Shown here in pieces: positions 11,601-22,519 of a stretch of 64,000 nucleotides of DNA. This DNA is from Fasciola hepatica (lineage: Eukaryota; Platyhelminthes; Trematoda; Plagiorchiida; Fasciolidae), in the NCBI GenBank assembly GCA_948099385.1, contig CANUEZ040000129.1, positions 6,247,501-6,311,500 on the forward strand, given 5' to 3'. The position numbers were made by a program, and so were the translations under genes. The stretch's first letter is position 1; each line of letters opens with the position of its first letter. The notes beneath the pieces were generated by a model, which saw only the letters and a program-made list of their open reading frames with translations, was not told where the DNA came from and searched no databases.

Positions 11601-12982
11601 CACAATGATTACGTTGATGAATGTGCCACTAATTTGACAGCATGTATTCAGTCTAAAATCGACGATGGTTTGAGCACGTGTTGCATCTCGCTAATTCTAT
11701 TTACTGGGTTAATGTTACAGTTTGGTTTCGTACATCACAAGACAAGGAGAAAAAAACTGAAAACAGCTTTAATTCGTTTAGCTTTTACATGAAAGGAGGC
11801 AATAAAATCAATTAGAATAACGATTGTCACCAAATGGATCTCCGGAGTTAAGCGTCCTACAAACGTGCATTTATTATCCACAGAACATCAGTATTTGCTT
11901 TTAACGAAGGTAAGTTTGTTAATATTATCAACCATGTTTGGGAATGTGAAACGGTAAAGACAAATTGACAGCTCGCAATTTGATTTACTCCCAAGTGCCT
12001 ATTTTCTGGAAAAGGTCTTTCTTGTTATCAGACCTTTGGAAGGAACCAAATTTGCTTGCTGCCTGTAATGTTGTGACTGTGAATTATGTGCATTTTGTAT
12101 TTCCGCCATAAACCTGTTCTAAGATTTTATATGAAAGCACGAAAGAAAATCAGGTGTTGTTCATTTATTATTCAATAAGTAGTCACTGGAAGCAAGCTGA
12201 AGGTATCTGTACAACTTGCTCAACCAGCGACTGATGATATCTTTGATTCTGGTGTATGTTTCGTAGTGGAATACCTTATTTGGCTTCCTTGGTGAAAACG
12301 GTGCAGCTAGCTAACGGGGTCTGAAAAAGAATTCATTTGGAATTTACCCGTAGAGATGTTGAGAACCAAAGTGGTTACATAAACTACACTCTTGACGTAC
12401 GGTTGTCTCGCGATGACTCTGTCTCGAGACGTCACCTTTGAAACCCTATTCGCGAAACGAAAGAGCATTTATCAACTCGTACATCTAAAATTATCCTGAA
12501 AGTACTGGTTTTAGTGTCTGTCGGTGATTCCGCCAACTTTGGTTTTTGGTTGAATTCTGCACAACTTGAAACGCTTTCCGTTACTGGACAAATAATGTGA
12601 CATGTGAGGATGACATCTGCTTTTGTAACGAATTGTTGAAGTAGCCTCACAATAGTCTGATGCTTCTTCTTCTGGCTTCCAATTTTGGAATTGAATACAC
12701 TTAACTGCCGTAGCGTTTGGATCAGAACCGTGGTATTCCGGGACTTAAAGAGTACATCTCCTTAAGTGCTAGTATTTATAGGAGTAAAGTTCTGAAACTA
12801 AAGCACTTGGAAACACTGGACATAAGAGGCCGTTCATTCAATCATTTCTATTACATTGACAACTGACCAATATCTTTCTCATGCAGGGATATATGCCTGT
12901 TGACATTTACCAAGTATCAATTCTTGTACTTCTAGCTGATCTGTCGATCCAGATACACATCGACTGACATTACTGGACCTAA
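8656..12982. other. AT-rich non-coding stretch
   Basis: No recognised gene or repeat in over 4 kb. Frames of 60-122 codons occur (for example near 11424-11792 and 12432-12650) but show no family motif and are within chance expectation at this base composition. Confidence 0.4.
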
Positions 12983-13429
12983 GGCGAAGGTACGCTAGAG
13001 TTTGCACGTAACTCAGCTCTGTGGCTCCACCCGCGCACTCTCCGCTTGTTTGGCGCGAGCTTACCATCTATGGGTGGCTTTCGTGTTTACTCTCGTGCAA
13101 ATAAACGGGATGCCACCAGTACGTCCTCTAGTACTGATTACAAACACAACAGAAAAACTCATCTAGTTTGTGTGCGGATGCTATTGTTTTCCAAAACCGG
13201 TCTACAACTTTACAAGGATTCTCTGCAGTTTGCGTGCGTTGATTTAATGCACCGCCAAAAACATTTTTCCTACGGGATTCATTCCATTGATCATGCAGAA
13301 GACTTGCTTGTGTTCACTGCTACCGACAGAGCAGAGACAGTGACTTCTGTAACTGATAATTCTGACCAACAGATTCTCCCAAAACCTCGAAAGTTGCAAT
13401 ACTGGTGTGATTTGCTCTGTCATCAGTAA
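12983..13429 (+). CDS. Unidentified open frame, 148 codons, possible exon
   Basis: The plus-strand frame is open from just after a TAA to the TAA at 13427-13429. The segment is clearly less AT-rich than its flanks. The middle of the translation, VRMLLFSKTGLQLYKDS followed by HRQKHFSYGIHSI, has a faint resemblance to the first strands of a PTB/PH-like fold, but this is not a family assignment. About 0.3 frames this long are expected by chance in a window of this size. A longer frame lies on the opposite strand, overlapping its 3' half, so at most one is likely to be coding over the shared part. Confidence 0.28.
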   Translation, partial: GEGTLEFARNSALWLHPRTLRLFGASLPSMGGFRVYSRANKRDATSTSSSTDYKHNRKTHLVCVRMLLFSKTGLQLYKDSLQFACVDLMHRQKHFSYGIHSIDHAEDLLVFTATDRAETVTSVTDNSDQQILPKPRKLQYWCDLLCHQ

Positions 13430-13774
13430 TGCTTTGTTGTACACAGAGGAACCCTTGTGGCTAACTGATTTCGTGTTACACGATCGGTTAAATCGAACGA
13501 AATGAAAGTTTTCATATTTTTCAACTAGTAACTCTGCGAAGTTTGATGTAGACACATAAAATTCTGTTGTTTTCTTAGCTGGCCGATTAAATTTCGAAAT
13601 TCTACCGGCTTTTAATGGTGTAACCACGAGGTCCATCGGAGAAGAAATGGTTCTCCATCGTAAGAGACGAGGAGGTACATTCACGACAGATTCCGTTATT
13701 TCAGGGAGTTCAGTGATGACCAGGGGCCATGCCTCCAATGATATTGAGTTTCGCGTAAATCTGTCCTATTCAAT
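13244..13774 (-). CDS. Unidentified open frame, 176 codons, possible exon
   Basis: The minus-strand frame is open from just after a TAG near 13775 to the stop at 13244 and is the longest non-retroelement frame in the window. Its first 90 codons, which do not overlap the plus-strand frame, read like ordinary protein (for example LEAWPLVITELPEITESVV, then PPRLLRWRTISSPMDLVV). A possible acceptor (GGACAG on the minus strand) sits at the upstream edge. No domain is recognised. By a simple stop-frequency estimate a frame this long is expected about 0.05 times per window, making it one of the better unexplained coding signals. Confidence 0.3.
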
Positions 13775-13775
13775 A

Positions 13776-15012
13776 GTTGTTTGATACATGGCGAATACAG
13801 TCCTCCTTTTTGTGGCCTGAGTCATTTAGCACACACATGTTTATTGCAAGCAGATTTCCATAATAGTTTATGTACATATGGGCATGCTATCTGAATTACT
13901 GCAAAACAATCTAACTTGCCACGATCTGCTTACGCTTGTTCTGAGTATCCCTCAGAGATCATCTAAAAACGGGTTATTCTGATTGAAATTGCAGGGGCAT
14001 AGTAGCACTCCATGGGAACTTGATACGTGTTTGAATGAGTCGTAATGCGACGCAAGTAAACAACATCTCTGATGGAGACAAATCCGATTGAAAATTCCAG
14101 TATCGAGTGACTTATTAGTCTAAGAACCGTTTTCGACTAACTGATCTTTATTTTTCAGGGCCATGAAATGTAACTTCTTAAATGACGAAGCGGTATTCGA
14201 AGTAAACTGGTGTGCTTTATTTCAACATTCCATGAGTTTCGTGGTACTAAACGTATGAAACTGAGCGTGAGAAAATGAATAAATAGAAGTTTCGGTAATC
14301 CTTTTTTTTCAGTACAGCTATTTTTAAAGTAAGATGAATACTCCAATATCTCAGTGGCCATGAAAATAGAAAAGATATTCTTGTATGTTTACTGTAATAG
14401 AGATTCGGCTTAGAAGGATACATTCAGGCTCCCTAATAAAAGAGACAGTAAACAAAGTGTATTTGAAATTTTTGGTTGCGACAAAAGTTGGCGACACGAA
14501 TTCTAGGGATAATATTCTTAGGTTAAGAAACAGTGCCCACAGTTCTCTTGAATTCGTGTAGTATTCCGGTAACCACGTTCAACAAGCTGACAAAAAAGCC
14601 CAGTCCATCAAAAGTAACATCTAACCAGTTCGAGTGGTTACAGGAAGCACGCTTTCTCGTTCATTCAAAATATGAGCTTTTGTAGAGCTAGTTACAACAG
14701 TCTGTTTTACAGGAAAGACGGACAAATTTCATTGGGTGTGAAAAAATAGCGAGTACGTAAAACAGTGTACTACGGATTATACTTTCTCTAACAACTCACG
14801 GAATTTTTGATTTAACTTTCAGATTTGTACTCTAGCTAGTATGGTTCGATGATATTTTACCCTCCATTGTTTTTGGAACCGTCTTCAGTCTGGCACACTG
14901 GTTATCTGTGAAATATATGGATGTTTCAGGTACGAAAAACGAAACCATAGAATAGCAGATCTATTCAAAAGACAAATTATAGTGTATGCTTTTTTATCGT
15001 TGTGATGAACAG
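13776..15012. other. AT-rich non-coding stretch
   Basis: Nothing recognised. Only short frames without conserved motifs. Confidence 0.45.
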
Positions 15013-15119
15013 CAGCCTGAGGTCGAACGATAAGCTACTTCTTCAAGAACACTTTGTTGGTATGGATTGTTCTACTGAAGATATCTGTGCTATACAGTCG
15101 GTTTATTCCGGGTATGGAA
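15013..15119 (+). CDS. Exon candidate with splice-like borders
   Basis: A segment preceded by a pyrimidine-rich run and AACAG and followed by GTAAGC at 15120. In one frame it reads LRSNDKLLLQEHFVGMDC then STEDICAIQSVYSGYG with balanced composition. No family is recognised. Its end phase does not join cleanly to the next candidate (15244-15444), so either an exon is missing between them or one of the two is spurious. Confidence 0.2.
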
Positions 15120-15243
15120 GTAAGCCTGGTATGCCGTTTGTAGAAATACGTTCGTAACGGCAAAAATCGATAATCATTCATCCGCAATATATATATCACA
15201 ACTTACATTGCATTGCTTCTGATTTTAAACCCGGGCGTCACAG

Positions 15244-15444
15244 GTCGTATTCACACCAAGAGGTAGGTTAAATAACGGAATTCTATCCGTAATATTATTT
15301 CCTCACGAAATTGCTTTAAAGAACATAGTTCGCTGGACTGCGGTTCAATGTCAGATCTGCTCTATCGGTGGTATTTGGAAAGGGCAAAACAATCTGCCTA
15401 CTTTCTTGTGTGTTCACGACAAATTCATCACTTCCATGCTTGAG
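15244..15444 (+). CDS. Exon candidate, 67 codons, with splice-like borders
   Basis: The segment starts after GTCACAG and ends before GTATCA, exactly 67 codons in phase 0-0. The frame contains FTPRGRLNNGILSVILF, IVRWTAVQCQICSIGGIW and FLCVHDKFITSMLE, and is open from about 15228 to 15483. It has no ATG near its start, as expected for an internal exon. No family is recognised, and frames of this length are common by chance. Confidence 0.2.
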
Positions 15445-15595
15445 GTATCAAAGTATGACATTAGAGAACAGCAGAGTAAATAAAACCACAAGATCTAATT
15501 GCCCCCTTATTTTTACACATCTGCGTGCATGAAAAGATTCGAAAACTTTCCGTTTGTAGATCAAGAGTGGATATCTACAGTTTCTACGAATTTAA

Positions 15596-15814
15596 TTGCT
15601 GTCAACTATAAAACGAACCCCGTCACTGCGTCTGAAGTTGGGAAAAACCGTCTGGAAACCGGATATGGGTTATGATAAATTGCAATTCCAGGGATCAAAC
15701 AGAACAATCAAAATGGATACGATCTTTTTTCATGCGGTTGATGGAAAAAGGAAGTTCAGCGGTCAGATGTTATCACCAATGGACATTCCAATTTCAAGTG
15801 GTTTTCAGTCCTAA
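15596..15814 (+). CDS. Weak exon candidate
   Basis: An open frame of 72 codons with LGKTVWKPDMGYDKLQF and AVDGKRKFSGQMLSPMD. A second frame overlaps it (TNPVTASEVGKNRLETGYG) and looks equally protein-like, so the choice of frame is unresolved. No clear splice borders and no family. Confidence 0.12.
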   Translation: MLSTIKRTPSLRLKLGKTVWKPDMGYDKLQFQGSNRTIKMDTIFFHAVDGKRKFSGQMLSPMDIPISSGFQS

Positions 15815-16321
15815 TTCATAGGTCTCTGCATATCAAAAAAAATTGAGCTTCTATAGTTTGGTAATTCCGCCGGATTACAGAACAGCATTTTTCCAACATA
15901 GTTTAAAACAATTTTTACTCGATTTCACTAAATAAACATTTTTTCATTGGGCAGTTACTATTTCGGTATACTATATTGAAAGAAATATTGCCACAACTGT
16001 TACTTACCCCTCTCGTGTGCTATTGATAAACTAATAATAAATATTTCATTCGTGTTTCCCGCACAGGGTGTTCTGATGAGGCTTTCTAAAAAAACCCTTT
16101 AGAAGTCAAATGGTTATTGCATCATTTAATTCCTTTCGTGTTCATTTCGTCGATAAAGCGTATCAATGATAACCAACCATACTTTTTACAAAGCCATTGC
16201 ATTTCGGATGACTTGAGAGTGAGTTGACGCATCCTCAATCCGTTGGGGAGGATTGTTGATCAATATTCAATTAAAAATTAATGTTTTACAACACATACTG
16301 CACATTTTCTTATTCCTTCAG

Positions 16322-16872
16322 AGATGACATATCCTCCAGTTTGTGCAGTAAATCATGATATTTTTCGAGAAATCCATCAATGTCTACTTTTGCACAAGCT
16401 GCTATGGTCCAGTGATTGCTATACAAGTATCCTCGCTTACCTCAATGAAACAGAGTGCATTCACTGGATTCCGACATGTTGAAACTTGGTGATAATTATG
16501 CAGCTGAAAATAGGAATAAGTTTATGTGAGAGTAGCGAAACTGTAAAGCACAGTTACTACCGGTATTTTAAGTCGATGTCAGTTTACCTACGCTTTGTCC
16601 GTTTTCCTCTGACGAAATTTATAGGAGCAATAACTTTACTCATCCAACGAAACTGCAGGGGCCTTCAAACTTGGCCATTACACCTCCGGATGAGTTTTCT
16701 ACGTGAAAACGTCGTCTGCACTGACCTGATAATAGCTTTCGTTTCTTGTTTTACAAATCTCGCTCCTCTAAAAACATTCATATTATTCAAAACATCTATG
16801 TTATTTCATCAAATTTTTGAAACTCTCGGTCTCCTTGCTGATTTTCAGCCTAAGAAAACCAATGAAGAATAA
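16322..16872 (+). CDS. Frame with one TGA after a strong acceptor, unidentified
   Basis: A convincing acceptor (TTTTCTTATTCCTTCAG) ends at 16321. From there one frame is open for 52 codons beginning MTYPPVCAVNHDIFREIHQ and ending ECIHWIPTC at a TGA (16480-16482). The same frame is then open again for another 129 codons to 16872. The first part could be a terminal exon. The second, ending LLADFQPKKTNEE, has no recognised domain and stops just before the retrotransposon endonuclease region, so it might also be that element's 5' part. An interrupted relic of one longer frame is possible. Confidence 0.22.
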
Positions 16873-16919
16873 AACGAGAAAAGTATTCGAGTAGCTGCAG
16901 TACTATCGCCATGGGTATA

Positions 16920-19400
16920 TCGTTGGTTGGAAAGCTGGACCAAAGGAGCGAGCATTGTCATCAAGGTGCTAACTACCATAAACTCCTGCATTCGATGGCC
17001 GCTTGGAAAATTGACGGAAACGACAGATTTTGTTCATCATCGGAAGTCAAGCAGGTGGCAATACACTGATATTCATGACGAAATTATCACACTGGATAAC
17101 ATTAATTCCTTTTTTATCGACAACCCGGCTCCTTGGCGCGGACATGGTGGAGGCACCATTACTGTTGCAACTGTACGACGGTATAACTGGACGAGGGGTA
17201 TGGCAATGTATTCCAACTGTCACCTGAGTGCCTCTGTTCTGGAGTGCAAACTCAGACACCTTACATTATATATCTATAGTTCTCGGTAACGTGAACATTT
17301 TCCTAACTTGTTCTTGTTCTGAACTCGATGTTTCCTCCCGTATTGACTCAACAATTCTGCTGACCTTTTTTGCTTCTTCCACAAGTTGTCTGTGGCAACT
17401 ATGACAGGTTCCGTGTCCGATTCCTTATATATCTTGACTTGACGAATTTTGTTACTTTCCCCACCAGACTAGTACCACGCTCGATCTTTGTCTGATTATT
17501 ATTCCAAACTTATTTATTATTTCCTGTCACCCTCCACTTCTCTGTTCCGGTCACCCAACATTATAGGTTTCGGCAATCACTCAGATTTTACTCGAAGCTT
17601 TAAATGCACCATGTACAGCCGATAGTGTCACCCAGATAATCCAGCGTGACTAAGTTCAATGGATGGAGTTTTTGATCTACTCAAACTTTATCTCTCCATC
17701 TCCTCACTGTTTTTTGATAAAACAGTGCTTGCTGCCCTGTAGAAACTTTGTACTCTCGACCCAATCCTTACACTTCTCAAGTGGAGCTTTTGAGTCTTAT
17801 CAAGAAAAGTGTCATCAAGGCGGCAGACCATGGTAAAGTAGGAACTTTATTGAAATCCGTCAAGATAAAGCTTCAAAGACTGATCGCTCTGTACGTCTGA
17901 TGGTTAACAGTAAGCAGCAAACAAGAGTAGAAATGGACGACAAGCGTGAACATAAGCTATGATACTTCTCGGTAATGTCATCCTTACAAGACTCCAATGA
18001 TCTCTAGAGTCACTCCGTGGGGAACTCAAATATACCACGATTCTGGCTTTCATCGAAACACTGCACACACAGCGCATCACCTTACTGAACGTTTGCAGGG
18101 CATATTCACCTCAATGAGAATAAGAAAAGCGGCCTTTACTAATTTCACCCAATCCTGTTAAAGGAGTCTGAAAACTCAGTTTCTCTTGTTTTCTGATCTC
18201 TCCGACATATGTTCAAATTGTATTATTCTTCCCAGTTTTTAGGAAAAGAGCTTCTATAATTATACCAACCAAAAGGGTTCATCGTAAATATGTATCATAC
18301 CTTGTGCATCGGACTTTCTTTAGGTATTTGAAATGGTTACACTTAAAAGATGGATTGCCCAGGTCACTGTGTTCAACTCCAACCGTCGCCAATCATGATC
18401 AACCCTCGATTCTCTGGTCCTTCTCATCCACTCTATTTCCATTGTCTGTTGATCGCAAAATAAAGTAGTAAGGGCATGTATCTCTGGTAGCATTGAAACA
18501 TTTTAATTCGATGACTGATCAGAATCGCTCCATGCTATTGTTAACTCGGCGACACTACATCTAATACTGATCTTTTATCCAACTATTTTTCCAAACGCCA
18601 ACAATTTACACGATACTACTGTCGAAATTCTACCGTGGTTTCCTCAACATAAAGTGTCCTCATGGGTGCTATTCTATCACCGTTTTCCTTCTCTGCTAAT
18701 GTATAATCCCTGCCTGTTTCTGAAGATTGTCTGCTGAATAAATACGCTGGTAATGTGGTTTTTGAGATGTTCATCTAATCTTAAGGTTAAAAAAACCAAA
18801 AAATCTACCCCACAAAGTTCTTCGGTACCCTGTTCTGTCTCAATTTAACCCATTATTAATTCAACCTGGTGGTACCCAATCCAGACGTCCGAAAAATACC
18901 TCGGAGTGGCCGAAAGCCAAGACTTTACCTGGATATATAGCGAAAGTTCTACTGTATACGTTTTACGTGATACGGCTAAAATCATTTTCCATCCCAGTAA
19001 GAAGCTTTGTATTTTTAGGCATCCTTCCCTACTGGCTCTATACTTTCCCTATTATATTCCACGGAGTGCTCTCGAGGGACTGCAGAAATGTCATCAGATC
19101 CCTTGAACACGTGTCTGAACATGGTGGCATCACCTAAGACCTTCTCATTTACTGTATCGTAAACCAACATCAAAAGGCATGTCTGTTTTTTTCTCTTGCA
19201 GGACGTTGTGTGGTAGCACGCACCCACTTTATCCCAATCTTGGCACGTGTATATCAAAACTCGCCAATCGATTCCAGTATTAAGAGCTGCTTGCTTGCAC
19301 TAGATCATGTATTCAGTTGTAGTTGCTTAACTAGTCCGTTTTCCCAACAGTTCACATTCTCTCACCACCAATATTTTAGCTTGCCCAGTAGAACGTAACT
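16920..19400 (+). mobile_element. Decayed CR1/jockey-type non-LTR retrotransposon
   Basis: No single frame survives, but family motifs follow in the right order across frames. Endonuclease region: LGKLTETTDF, then DNPAPWRGHGGGT at 17119-17157 (the family's RxGGG segment), then FVTFPTR and TTLDLCLIIIPNLF, and CSGHPT near 17545-17560 in place of the conserved SDH. Reverse transcriptase: FHPILLKESE (18143-18172), then MGAILSPFSFSANV (18662-18703), then NKYAGNVV (18737-18760) where the catalytic YADD is expected, then KYLGVAESQDFTW (about 18893-18932). The C-terminal region continues to FSLPSR near 19395. Such elements retrotranspose through their own mRNA. Catalytic aspartates are lost and several frameshifts and stops are present, so this is an old inactive copy. 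The order of motifs makes the class secure; the clade is inferred. Confidence 0.8.
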
Positions 19401-20360
19401 TTTTCCTTTTGCTGTTTTTATTGGTGATACTTTGCTGTGCATCGGTTATGTAGCAGCTGAATATCAACCCTCCGGTGCATGAAGAGTACACTTGACGTCA
19501 GTCGACGGCGAGTTCGTCTATAAGCTTTGCTTGATATGACCAATTCATTCGGTATGAGGTACTGAAATTCGTTTTCTACTCTTCAAAGACCTCAGTCATA
19601 AGTGTTTTTGTGAAATCGATACTAAAGGAATGTGTGTGTGGAGGTCTTTGTGCACACAGACTGGTAATACCAATATAAAATAAGCTTCAATGTTAGCACA
19701 TGAGTAACTTCCACCTGTGATCTGAAGTAATTCTCCATACGTACGGTATCTACCATTTGATAAAACAGACCAAGTGGCAATCTTTTCCAGGAGCCGATTT
19801 ATTGAAAAGGTAAGTTACGGCAATAACATTGAGGCATTCAAATCTTTTGCTCAATAAAACCTGGAATATAACTGTTGTATTTGGTATTATAGCAGAACAC
19901 AGAATAAAGGAAGTCCATTTATTATCGCTCACTCAAGCAAGTACGGAGAACGGATTAAGAGCGAGAAATCGAGACGGTCAAGCAAGGCTGTCCGATAAGT
20001 AGCGAGATACGATGGAGCAAATGGTGCTGTCAGATACAAGGTGCGGTTGTGTGACTAGTCCTGGCAGCAAACAACATTGAAGCAATAGGCATTCAGGTTC
20101 AAGCCATGCTGCTATGGATTCAAAAGCTGCTGAAACGACAACAATTTTGAATACATCTCGGTGACATTTCTATCCCCGTTGCAGAAGAATATTTAGAAAT
20201 AACTAACAAAATGATAGGGTACACTAAATAACCGGTGAATTCACACTCTATTTAGGGTTTACCTCCCAATTTACCGTACGTTCTGCTTCATCGAACGGAA
20301 TATCCGCTAATAAACCCTTCCCAAATCGATACTGTTTCTTTAAGATCAGACAAATTTATA
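19401..20360. other. AT-rich stretch downstream of the decayed element
   Basis: Nothing firmly recognised. GGTTCAAGCC near 20096 resembles a polymerase III box B, but no matching box A was found. Confidence 0.4.
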
Positions 20361-20454
20361 ACGATCAATAGCAGCATGGACCTACGAAAACCTGATAGGA
20401 TTAAAATACGAGAAGCAAGTCAAACTTTTGAGAAAACTTTGTTCTTTGTTTCAG

Positions 20455-20524
20455 AAAAACCCGTTCGGTGACTTGAAACTGCATCTATTTGAAGGAAAAC
20501 CATGGAAAGATTTCATTCTACCAA
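20455..20524 (+). CDS. Short exon candidate after a strong acceptor
   Basis: A strong acceptor (GTTCTTTGTTTCAG, ending 20454) is followed by KNPFGDLKLHLFEGKPWKDF in frame and a moderate donor (AA|GTAATT) at 20525. The frame is also open upstream through the putative intron end. No family recognised; too short to judge by length. Confidence 0.18.
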
Positions 20525-20543
20525 GTAATTCAGCAGAGCATTG

Positions 20544-22453
20544 ATGCGAAATCCGACAAATCTTTTTCATGTGCTTGATCTAACAGGCAGTGAGTGGATT
20601 TTGATTCGAATAGTGTATCGTATTCATACGAATAGTGCATGATGCCCCAGAAACATTGTTACCAAAAAAGCTTTGGTTTAGAACGTCTCGTCGGCACAGG
20701 GTCCGCATTATATGAAAATGATGTTCACCACAACATTTTTTAACTTTCATTAACTTCAACAATTTTCTGGATAGTGAAGGTGTAAATTGTCTCATATACT
20801 GTGTTGTAAGGATGTGACGTCATCAGAAATATATATGATATTCCTACGGTCATTATTACGAAGGTACATATAATGATTGTGAGTGATATGTGATTTATCA
20901 TTTAGAAAAATGCATAGATAACCTCGGTTTGAAATGGAAGTTTCAATTTATCCTAAAATGTATTTGGTGTCTTGTGTTAAATATCCTTCAATACCTGTCA
21001 TCTCTTCTTCATCTTCGTATTGCGTAGACATGAATTTTCTAGAACAAACAGTATACTGCTTGATAAATTAACACGTGTGAAATAGAGCCTCTCGGTACCT
21101 TTATTCTTATGGTAAAACGGATATGAAGGCTATAAGTGGACCCCTACGCACATGTCGAGCCAACCGAAGTGCCGATGTTACTGCTCAAAGCCGAATGCAG
21201 AAGAATGCCACAAAATCGAGCGCATACATCCAACACACCGTTGAGAGCTAGTCTTCATAGCCTATTAGTTATGTGTTTGACTAACATTTGTTTCTTTCCC
21301 GATGTGAGTTCCAGTTGGGGCTCAGTTGACATTCTTTGCCGATGACTTCCAAAGAGAATAATAAAATGTACTGTGCTCCCCTGGTTTTCAGAGTTAATCT
21401 CAGTGTGGAAACTGCATCAGGAATCACACCTTATCAATAATTAGATCGTCATCCCCATTGTCGGTTATTATATTCGGCGCAGCGATTTCCCCAAGTTACC
21501 ACCGAAATCTCGACCTTGATTTAAGATGCGATAAAATAATGTCCAGTTGTTTTTCACTTCATAATTAGGTAATAACTGGCAGCTGAACACGCTTATAGAC
21601 TTATGCTTCTGGTGGGAAATTTTATTCACCTACCAGACCGTTTGCGGCATGAGATAATGTACAGTATAATCTCGCGGGCGCTGAAGTAGTTTCGCGGACA
21701 GGTAGGCGAGAGATGCACACGGTCTAATTTACGCTATCCTTTTAGTTGGCTATGAATAGGCATGAAAACTCTCTCTGAGAATGATTACAAACCTGGACAA
21801 CTGTTTCATTCACAAGTTGACGTCGTTGGAAGTATACTGAGAAGCACCTATAATACACGCATTTCCCGATTCAAGCCGTATACGTTTAGGAATCATATAT
21901 AGGCTCAGTGATTCCCAGCCAAAGAGAACGTAGCTTAGTGGATTTTTCTTTCAATTTGAACACCAAGTTAAGGAATTGCGCAGAGTCAAACATGTACCAT
22001 ACACATCTACTGATTTTCTCCTGAAATTCAAGGCGTAATATCAAATTCAGGTATAAGAATAAATACCGAGGATATTAACTTACCTCCGGAAGGATTCATC
22101 AAAAACATCACAGCTCAATTTGTTAATAAAAACCAAGTAGATTGAGCACAGTTATTTCTTACTTGTAACTAGTATTAAGCAATTATTTTTCCCACCATCC
22201 TTAATTGAGATTTAATTCTGTGGTGCGAATTTATGATTTACTCACGTTACAATTGGGCTATCGTGATAGGCCCTCAGCTGTGTTTTTTTTTCAACAATTC
22301 CTGTAAAAACATACTTCTATCGTCAGTCAGTTTGGAAAGTGAGCACCCCACATTAGCACTGCGGCGGTTCCCATTTTAGGCATGCGTCCTCATTGGTGCT
22401 TCAATGTATTACTTTGGTACGTGATCAGAATGAGAGTGTCCCAGCCTCAGTTG
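20544..22453. other. AT-rich non-coding stretch
   Basis: No gene or repeat recognised. A GC-richer patch at 21655-21725 has no identifiable match inside the window. Confidence 0.4.
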
Positions 22454-22519
22454 TGGCTCAGCTGGAAGGACAGTTGGCACATTCAATGGCAATCAAATAA
22501 ACAACTGTGAGTAGAATCC
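22454..22519 (+). repeat. tRNA-like segment (possible SINE head), weak
   Basis: TGGCTCAGCTGG at 22454-22465 is a perfect match to the polymerase III box A consensus. GAGTAGAATCC at 22509-22519, at about tRNA spacing, partly matches box B. The segment does not fold into a complete cloverleaf by eye, so a tRNA-derived repeat head or a chance match is more likely than a tRNA gene. Confidence 0.25.

Noticed and set aside
11424..11792. 122-codon plus-strand frame
   Set aside because: About two frames of this length are expected by chance, and no family motif or splice border supports it.
20060..20110. GGTTCAAGCC resembling a polymerase III box B
   Set aside because: No box A at the required distance and no cloverleaf.
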